A program made the translations under genes and the position numbers. Under the pieces are notes generated by a model. That model made no database searches and was not told the origin of the DNA. It saw only the letters and a program-made list of their open reading frames with translations. DNA of 64,000 bases, from assembly GCA_001910725.1 (NCBI GenBank), contig MJGA01000002.1, positions 1,426,001 through 1,490,000 on the forward strand, written 5' to 3'. Positions within the stretch are counted from its first letter, which is position 1. Every line of letters begins with the position of its first letter. Below are positions 56,163 to 64,000 of the stretch, in pieces. This DNA is from Phanerodontia chrysosporium (Eukaryota; Basidiomycota; Agaricomycetes; Polyporales; Phanerochaetaceae).

Positions 56163-56456
56163 CATTAGTTGTGTTCTTTGTGATGCAACCAACTCTCTGC
56201 ACTCAGCAGCCCTTAGTGGCCCAGTGCATTAACCAGGTGCAATGGCCCTCATGGGCCACTGACAAAGAAGTCACTTTGTACTCTCTTCCTTTGTTCCTTT
56301 CACTTTCATTCCTCTGTTTTTAGTTCGCTTTGATCCCCTCTGTAAGATAGTATATAAATCCTGGGGGTAGTACCCTCAGCTCTTCAGTTGCTCATGCACT
56401 ACCACCAGCGTGATTCAGAGCACTCCTATAGTTGAGTTCACCTCTTACAATGGACA
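56163..56456 (+). repeat. Copia-2 3' LTR
   Basis: Starts CATTAGTTGTGTTCTTTG (first bases changed from TG) after the purine tract AGGGGAAG and ends CAATGGACA. TCTAT follows, the same as before the 5' LTR at 38087-38091. Confidence 0.85.
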
Positions 56457-56764
56457 TCTATAGTCTATTGCATGTCCATACATCCACTGCGCTCTAACAC
56501 CCCTTATGAAATATAATATCATGTACAAGTAATATAATTATCTGTTAAAAGCTTCTCTGATGAAAGATGTAGCTAGCTCACCCTTGCAAGACTATGTATA
56601 TTCCCAGGTATAATACAGCGCACATGCATGGATGCCTGCTATCATGAACAATTATATCCTGAAAGGGCCCCTCCTTGATGAGGCTATATAAATATATTTA
56701 TTGAAAACTGCGAAATAAATAGATTAAGCTTCTACCACAGCCTCTATTCTGCCGGAATTGCTAG
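56457..56764 (+). repeat. Repeat R1, copy 2, right part
   Basis: Matches 36345-36657. It resumes R1 at TCTATAGTCTATTGCATG after Copia-2 and ends at GGAATTGCTAG. Confidence 0.85.
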
Positions 56765-58796
56765 AGTCAGTGCGATAATACAGCAGCCATATATACGTAC
56801 CATGCAGATGCCAGCCATACTCTGTATATACAGGTCTAGGCCTATATATACAAAGAATAGAATAAATATCCAATTTCACAAGATATTGAGCATTATAGAG
56901 CCTTTCCTGCCATAAAAGTTTGCTTCACAGTTTATACACAGTTTGGCACTATATCAGACATTATTTTACATATATGTACACCATCCAGAAGCCATTGGTA
57001 GAGTTGAGGATGCTACTTAATGTATTTCGATTTTAGTAGTAGAAATCGAGCCATCACGCCGTGTTGCCTTTCTGGGAAGGTGCGATCAAACTTTATCCCA
57101 ATGGAATATATGGCAGCGGATTATTTGCGCATCTTACCGGGATTTGTAGCGCACCCCGGAGTGTACTAAGGCGCAAATACTCCAGAAAAGACCCCAACTA
57201 ATGGCAGTGCTTAGTCATATCGTTTCACGTACGTAAAGACGCATCCTTGGTGTCCTAGGTGTTTTTACGTACGTAAAACGATTTTACACACCAGCGCTTA
57301 GGTGGTTTTTCGGCTGAAACATTATTTTTCTAGCTCAATCTTCACCACCTCCTCTATTTTCGCTTTTCCCCACCTTGGAAGCTCATCCAAGGTGCACAGC
57401 ATGCATCCAGTGTATACACATGCTCTACATAGTGTGTATATACATGTTTGAGCCCTGTGCAGGCTCTGTACCATGAAGGAACACCAAGTTAGGTCTGAAA
57501 ATAAATATATTTCGTTATTTTCCTCTATTTTCAGGAATGGGGCCCTTTAGACCCACAGCGCACTTCATCCATGTGGCCTGGAAAGCCACGTGGGCAGCCC
57601 ACATATCTGTCGGCCGAAGGCCAAGGTTAGCACACACAACACTGATGACTCAGCAGATATCCTGGCTCAAAGTAGAGCTATCACTGTAAGCTCTTTGGAG
57701 CGTGGTATATAGCCCTATAAATCGACATAAAATGCGCATATAATCGTCATCGTATACATATAGTGTCATGCACTCGCTATTGACCCCTGTAAACTGATGG
57801 CCCATCCCAATATGGCAATCTTCACCTTGATCTGCTTCTAAAGGTAATATATCTATATCTTCATTGTTTCACATGATATATTGCTACATATATTCCAGTA
57901 GACTTCACCATGATGTGGCTGCAGACATATATATATACATACATGTCATGTATGTCAGGTAAGGTCTACAGTGAATATTCTTTGATAAGTCAATGTTATA
58001 TTTGTGGGTTTCTTTACAATGCATGACAATTGCTCAATATATTCATGTATACTCACGCGGTATGTGTGCTACATATCAAGTATTCGCTCAGGTCAAATAT
58101 ACCCTCTATATAGTAGAACGGGCTAATTCGTGGGAAAATACCATAAATAATCATATTTGCAGAGAATAGTAGCTTTACATTATATGTACAGCTCTATACA
58201 TGCTTCATGAACTGCAAATGGATGTATACATAATATATATGTGTGTGTATTTGGCCTAGAACACCTAGAGCAAGATGATCACTGCAGTTCACCTAAGTGA
58301 GCGCTTAATATAGGTACATCTGCTGCTTTGATCCCTTGCCATCCACCTCAATACACCTAAGAACCCTCAACATATATACATATTCTGAATACCCTCATCA
58401 ATCTCTGTCCATTGATATACTATACATGCTATTGTGGCTACATTTGAGATTGGGCCTATGTAAAGCCTGATGTAAGCGCTCAACATTGAGCACGCTGGTG
58501 AACAGTGAGCTCAAGGCATAGCATGTTTTCATGGATGCCAATAGGTAGCCCAAGGTCTATAGTCATGCTATATACAAGGGCATGTTCTGAAACACAGTAT
58601 AAAAGGCTATAAAAATCGAGAAAGATTTACTTCAAAGTTTGTAATGAACCCTAACCTCAGATTGATGGCCAAATCTATTGGGACTACAATAAAAGTTCCC
58701 ACACCTTTGGCCAAAGTTCGTAACGGTGTACAAAAGCTCCAAAGTGCCCAGTCGCCGAAAGAACAATTCTTCATTTACATTCAGAAATCGTAATAT
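56765..58796. repeat. 2.03-kb tandem unit, copy 1
   Basis: A direct repeat of 58797-60825 (offset 2034). It begins AGTCAGTGCGATAATACAGC and ends CAGAAATCGTAAT. AT-rich, no coding region of known family. Contains a 19-bp-arm hairpin at 57219-57283 whose arms include ACGTACGTAAA, and many ATATATA runs. Confidence 0.9.
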
Positions 58797-60825
58797 AGAG
58801 TCAGTGCTATAGTACAGCAGCCATATATGCATACTATACAGATGCCAGCCATACTCTGTATATACAGCTCTAGGCCTATATATACAAAGAATAGAATAAA
58901 TATTCAATTTCACAAGATATTAAGCATTACTGAGCCTTTCCTGCCATAAGAGTTTACTTTACAGTTTATACAAAGTGTGGCACTATATCAGACATTCTTC
59001 TCCATATATATACAACATCCAGAAGCCACTGGTAGAGTTAAGGATGCTACTTAATTTATTTCGATTTTAGAAGCAGAAATCGAGCCATCGCGCTGTGTTG
59101 CCTTTCTGGGCAGGTGCGATCAAACTGTATCCCAATGGGATACATGGCAGCGGATTATTTGCGCATTTTACCGGGATTTGTAGCGCACCCCGGAGTGTAC
59201 TAAGGCGCAAATACTCCAGAAAAGACCCCAACTAATGGCAGTGCTTAGTCATATCGTTTCACGTACGTAAAGACGCATCCTTGGTGTCCTAGGTGTTTTT
59301 ACGTACGTAAAACGATTTTACACACCAGCGCTTAGGTGATTTTTGGCTGAAATATTATTTTCTAGCTTAATCTTCACCACCTCCTCTATTTTTGCTTTTC
59401 CCACTTTTGAAGCTCATCCAAGGTGCACAGCATGCATCCAGTGTATACACACGCTCTACATAGTGTATACATACATGTTTGACCCCTGTGCAGGCTTTGT
59501 ACTATGAAGGGACATCAAGTTAGGCCTGAAAATAAATATATTTCGTTATTTTCCTCTGTTTTCAGGAATGGGGCCCTTTAGACCCACAGTGCACTTTGTC
59601 CATGTGGTCTGAAAAGCTACGTGGGCAGCCCACATGTCTGCCGGCCAAAGCCTAAGGCTAGCACACACAATACTGATGACTCAGCAGATATCCTGGCTCA
59701 AAGTATAGCTATCACTGTAAGCTCTTTGGAGCGTGGTATATAGCTCTACAAATTGACGGAAAATGCGCATATAATCGTCATCGTATATATATAGTGTTCT
59801 GCACTCGCCATTAATCCCTGTAAACTGATGGCCCTTCCCAATATGGCAATCTTCACCTTGATCAGCGTCTAAAGGTAATATATCTATATCTTCATCATTC
59901 CATATGATATATTGCTACATATATTCCAGTAGACTTCACCCTGATGTGGCTGCAGACATATATATACACATACATGTTATATATGTCAGGTAAGGCCTAC
60001 AGTGAATATTCTTTGATAAGTCAATGTTATATTTGTGGATTCCTTTACAATGCATGGCAATTGCTTAATATATTCATGTATACTCACGCAGTATGTGTGC
60101 TGTATACTAAGTATTCGCTCAGATCAAATATACCCTCTATATAGTAGAACGGGCTAATTCGCAGAAAAATACCGTAAATAATCATATTTATAGAGAATAG
60201 TAACTTTAGATTATATGTATAACTCTATATATGCTTTATGAGCTGCAAATGGATGTATATATAATATATATGTGTGTGTATTCAACCTAGAACACCTAGA
60301 GCAAGATGATCACTGCAGTTCACCTAAGTGAGCGCTTAATATAGGTACATCTGCTACTTTGATCCCTTGCCATCCACCTCAATACACCTAAGAACCCTCA
60401 GTATATATACATATTCTGAATCCCCTCATCAAGCTCTATCCATTGATATACTATACATGCTATTGTGGCTACATTTGAGATTGGGCCTATGTAAAGCCTG
60501 ATGTAAGCGCTCAACATTGAGCACGCTGGTGAACAGTGAGCTCAAGGCATAGCATGTTTTCATGGATACCAATAGGTAGCCCAAGGTCTATAGTCATGCT
60601 ATATACAAGGGCATGTTCTGAAACACAGTATAAAAGGCTATAAAAATCGAGAAAGATTTACTTCAAAGTTTGTAATGAACCCTAACCTCAGATTAATGGC
60701 CAAATCTAATGGAACTACAACAAAAGTTCCCACACCTTTGGCCAAAGTTTGTAACGGTGTACAAAAGCTCCAAAGTGCCCAGTCGCCGAAAGAACAATTC
60801 TTCATTTACATTCAGAAATCGTAAT
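58797..60825. repeat. 2.03-kb tandem unit, copy 2
   Basis: Collinear with copy 1 over its whole length, with scattered, mostly single-base differences. The same hairpin lies near 59253-59318. At 60826 the similarity ends where the Gypsy-3 remnant begins. Confidence 0.9.
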
Positions 60826-61419
60826 CATGCCAAGGTAGGCGAGTTTGTCCTTCTCGAATAGTCACTTTTCTGCCTTTGTGAAGAGGTTGTTGTCCTCCAA
60901 TCACTGCAACACTTTGTGTACGTTCTTTCAATGTTCCTCGTAGTTATTACCAAAGATGAGGATATCATTGAGATAAAACATAATCTTTTCTTGACAGATA
61001 AGCTCTTCAAAGATGTTGTTCATCATATTCTGAAATGTTGGCAGTGTGTTTGTGAATTCAAAGTACATAACTTTGGCCTGGAATAAACTGTTCTTGGTTA
61101 CAAAAGCAATTTTCCACTTGTCACCTTCCTTGATGCAAATATTGTTATATCCCCATTAAAGGTTGATTTTTGTGAATATCAATGCCTAAGACAGTGTGTT
61201 GATTAAATCAGCGATGTGAGGGATAGAATACTGTTTCTTCTTTGTAATTCCATTCAAGGGGCAGTAATCCATGCAAAGTTGCAAACTATCATATGTTTTC
61301 TTCACGAAAAAGAATGACACAGCGATGGGTGACTTCAACTCTTCTATGTAACCTTTTCAGCATTCCTCTCGAATCCACTCGTCAAAAGACGAGCATTGTC
61401 TCTGGTCTATCAGGTACAC

Positions 61420-62115
61420 TGTCACGGATGTGACGGTGCTGCCCTATTTTTCGCCGATTTTTGGCCATTTTCCTCGATTAATCCAACGGGCGAGCAGCCC
61501 TCGCGCCGTCTGGAGTCCTAGCCGCCCACACTCAGCGCCTGGCCACTCAGCGCCAGCGCCCTGATGGCGCATCATCCCTAGACGCCAGCGCATCCCGCTG
61601 CGCGCTCAGACACTGCCCGGATCACCGGTCTGCCTAGCAACCGGTTCCCCGGATCGCCGAGGAGGCACTGTCATCCCTGATGACTCCCCTCGCCGAGACA
61701 CGCCGAGCTGATCAGCCTGATGACACAGCCTCGGCCCGACGCAGCCTCGAGACACTGCCAGCTGACACAGCCTCGTGACATAGCCCCAGCACAGCCTCGC
61801 CGCGCAGTCCGCGTCGCAGCCTCGCCGGCTATGCTGAGCGCTGCCCATCAGCTTATGTAATCGTATAGCCTGCCCTAAAGGACCTGTAGTATATAAGGGT
61901 AGCTCCCCTCGCTCCTGTCCGTCATCTCGACCTCTTGGTCAATACGGACAGGTAAGCCCGATGTTTGTATTGTAGTTACAGTGCTAATATAACCTTGGTC
62001 AATACGGACAGCTGAACAAGTTTGTTCGTCGCTGCGTGACTCGCTCCGCCGCGCCTCGTTGTCGACCTCCCCACTTGCCCTCCCTCGTGAAGCGTTGAGC
62101 CCTAGCTCCGCGACA
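61420..62115 (+). repeat. Gypsy-1 solo LTR in Gypsy-3, duplication TACAC
   Basis: 696 bp, TGTCACGGATGTGACGG to GCGACA, with perfect TACAC at 61415-61419 and 62116-62120. It retains many CpG sites and looks recent. TATA-like GTATATAAGGG near 61890, predicted RNA start near 61924. Confidence 0.95.
61952..62011 (+). other. Intron-like 60-nt segment inside the Gypsy-1 LTR
   Basis: GTAAGC at the 5' edge, a GCTAAT branch-like motif about 26 nt from the 3' edge, and ACAG at the end. The 17-bp TTGGTCAATACGGACAG occurs just before it (61935-61951) and again as its last 17 bases (61995-62011). Equivalent 60-nt segments lie at 14273-14332 and 53733-53792. Confidence 0.55.
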
Positions 62116-62999
62116 TACACCTTTCCAATTGGGGCAATTTTGCTCCTTCCTCAAACTTGATGACATGGTCTCATGGTTTGTGGATGGACATGCATTCAGA
62201 TTTGGTCTTACTGAATATGCTTTCAAATTTGTGGACCCAATTCGGTATCTGTGATTTGCCTTGTGAGATATCAACTGTATCATCGTTATTCTTTTCCAGG
62301 ATGTCAGCGACAGCCTCAGCTTGCATTTGTTTCTCTGGGTTACTGAAATCAACCCAGTTGATGTGGTGGAGAATATCCTCTTCTCCAATATCGTCCAGTG
62401 AGGATTCCCAAGGTTACTCTAGTTCGAGCTCTGCCAGCTCCTCATTATTGCTAATTTCGATGTCGAGGGCTTGGACTTTCTGTGCCATGCTGAAAACTTT
62501 GCATGATTCAGAACATCTGGTAAACTCCCATTTGCCTTTTGTCCAGTTGATTTCTGAGTTATGCCAGTGTAGGAACTTGTACCCTATATACATGTCTTTG
62601 TTGTGCAAATCCATCATGAGCAAGTACTGGATATCTTTGTGTGTTTCAATTTCCGAGTAGGTCCACAGAGCGTGAGTGATTCAATCTGCTTTATTGGTTG
62701 TTCCATTTGCATTTTTCACTTCATATGCATTTGCCAACTTAATAGTTACCAGATTGTTCTTTTCAATGAAGCTGTGATTGATAAAACTTGTCGTGGCACC
62801 TGAATTAACCAGGGCTTCTGCCTGCACCTTTTTACCATACACCCACAGAGTAATAGAAAGTTTAAATAATAAAAGATTTATTACATCAGATATTTAATAC
62901 ATCAATATCAATTATTCTATCTACATCCGGTGTAAACTCAGTTGTGGGTACATGATTAGTATTACTAACATGTAGGATGCAGAGATTCACTACAGGTTA

Positions 63000-63930
63000 T
63001 TGAAAAAATCCACCTTGCAGACAGACGATTTCATGTACTTAGCAGCTTGGCCTTTATACATACACGCATAGTTTTATGCTCATCAACGGGTTTCTGTGGG
63101 GGAGTCTATTTCAACTCCTTCTCATTCTCCTCCGTCCATTCATAGATGTGGGCTGTGTTAATGACGACTTTGTCATCGGCCTCGAGTTCTGTGATCTCTC
63201 TCTAATTTGGCCATTCTGGCCTTTGCTTGGTTGAAGAAGTTTTTCTTGGTAGCAATTGCCGCTGTGTTTTTGTCTTCTCCTTGATTATTGCTCCTTTTGC
63301 TTGAGGAGGAGGCCTTGCCATTGTTGTTACCGGAGGACTGTTGCAACTTTGAGTCCTTGAGCGAGGAGCAGTCCAATGTGACATGCGTTTTAGCATATGC
63401 AAACTTCTTGACTCATTGCAAATGGTGCAGGAAGTTGAAATGTTCTTGGCTTTCTGTGAATCCACGTGTTGTTTCCCTTTGCCTTTGCCCTTGCCTGTTT
63501 GAGCTGCGTTGATATTCATAGCATTCGGGTCCAGTGTAGAATCCAAGCCATGTGAGTTTCCTTCACTGAAAATGTGTGACACTGCGCAGTTGAGGTAGAG
63601 TTTCTTATATACCTCAACGAGATATGTCACATATTCTGACATAGTTGTAGATTAACTCAAGCGATCATAACCCAGCACAAGGATCCCCAGCTTCTCCTCA
63701 ATATTGTTGTATAGCTTGTTAATTATATGCGCATTCATGAATGACTTGCTGCTGTTGTTGATCGAAGCGAACTGAGAAGTCGATGATGTCCTTCCGGAGA
63801 GTCAACTTGTCATTACTCAGCTTTTCGAGGTCCTTCATTGCCATGTGCGTAATATTCTTTAGACCGTATATCGTCTTGTACAGCCCCCTTTTACAGGTGG
63901 ACCTCAGCTGCCAGCCCACGAATGAATAAC
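63000..63930 (-). pseudogene. Gypsy-3 gag remnant
   Basis: Open pieces on the minus strand: KTIYGLKNITHMAMKDLEKL (63719-63919), a capsid-like start MSEYVTYLVEVYKKLYLN (63642 downward), DPNAMNINAAQTGKGKGKGK (the AMDVDA-type linker of chromovirus gags), and a Cys-pair CTICNESRS with later residues in another frame, giving a decayed zinc knuckle. A Lys/Ser/Asn-rich tail follows (63173-63376). Several stops and shifts. The 5' part lies beyond the window or is lost. Confidence 0.65.
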
Positions 63931-64000
63931 TACCCCTATTACAGGTGGTAGCCGCGCATCGAAGAAACGAACCTGCAAACGCAAGATAATAAGTGGTAAA
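63931..64000. other. Window edge, nothing assigned
   Basis: The last 70 bases continue upstream of the Gypsy-3 gag remnant and show no feature I can name. Confidence 0.5.

Larger units (their letters stand above)
38092..56456 (+). mobile_element. Copia-2: Ty1/copia element, 18.4 kb with nested insertions
   Basis: Plus-strand copia retrotransposon inserted in R1 copy 2 with target duplication TCTAT (38087-38091 and 56457-56461). Its own sequence is 5' LTR, primer site, gag, protease/integrase/RT/RNase H and 3' LTR. Nested in it are Gypsy-2 (38446-46544, in the leader), hAT-3 (48058-51839, before the integrase) and a Gypsy-1 LTR (52721-53896, in the integrase C-terminal region). Removing the three insertions leaves roughly 5.3 kb, a normal copia length. 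Confidence 0.9.
60826..62880 (-). pseudogene. Gypsy-3 pol remnant (protease and RT), split by a solo LTR
   Basis: Minus-strand chromovirus-like pol. Protease: ALVNSGATTSFINHSFIE, with N in place of the catalytic Asp. Then YIGYKFLHWHNSEINW and WDHVIKFEEGA before the LTR. After it, RT: EWIREEC, SPIAVSFFFVKKTYDSL, WGYNNICIKEGDKWK, VMYFEFTNTLPTFQNMMNN, and FYLNDILIF, where the YLDD motif has become YLND. Several in-frame stops. The C-terminal part of pol is absent; the frame ends at the tandem repeat at 60826. Confidence 0.8.

Noticed and set aside
58200..58260. ATATATGTGTGTGTAT run as a telomere or CRISPR-like repeat
   Set aside because: Simple AT/TG-rich sequence present in both tandem units; no spacer-repeat pattern.
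56765..60825. Tandem 2-kb units as an LTR pair of a large retrotransposon
   Set aside because: They abut directly without internal region, primer site or purine tract, and no target duplication could be seen; kept only as an alternative.

Overview
The window reads as a transposon graveyard from a filamentous fungus, most likely a basidiomycete (Agaricomycotina). Supporting signs are short 50-60 nt spliceosomal introns with GT...AG borders, hAT transposases split by many such introns, Ty3/gypsy chromoviruses with a C-terminal chromodomain, Ty1/copia elements and TTAGGG-like motifs inside LTRs. I found no intact housekeeping gene, no rRNA or tRNA gene and no CRISPR array. Species cannot be named from the sequence.

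Layout. 1-8640: an intron-rich hAT transposase gene (hAT-1, one frameshift) and a decayed second hAT gene (hAT-2). 8627-36657: a ~1.4 kb noncoding repeat (R1) split by a 26.6 kb block that begins and ends with Tc1/mariner copies in direct orientation. Inside the block lie three minus-strand copies of one chromovirus family (Gypsy-1a, 1b, 1c) in increasing decay, hAT-3-family pieces, an unrecognised broken gene, a minus-strand copia remnant (Copia-1), a PIF/Harbinger fragment and several solo LTRs.

36987-56764: a second R1 copy split by Copia-2 (+), whose two ends lie 18.4 kb apart yet share the target duplication TCTAT. Copia-2 is itself interrupted by Gypsy-2 (duplication GGGCC), by a complete hAT-3 element (8-bp duplication TCCCAGTC) and by a Gypsy-1 solo LTR (GCCAC) that holds yet another LTR. 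56765-60825: two tandem copies of a 2.03 kb noncoding AT-rich unit. 60826-63930: a decayed third chromovirus (Gypsy-3) with a Gypsy-1 solo LTR inside its RT (TACAC).

Most notable. Gypsy-2 carries a complete five-motif dUTPase fused in frame behind the chromodomain. Both better-preserved gypsy families appear to self-prime (the RNA 5' end matches the sequence just inside the 5' LTR), have candidate -1 frameshift heptamers between gag and pol, and carry an extra open frame (here ORF0) between the 5' LTR and gag. The Gypsy-1 LTR contains a 60-nt intron-like segment bounded by a 17-bp direct repeat. Nonsense changes are mostly explicable as C-to-T or G-to-A transitions, which suggests methylation or RIP-like decay.
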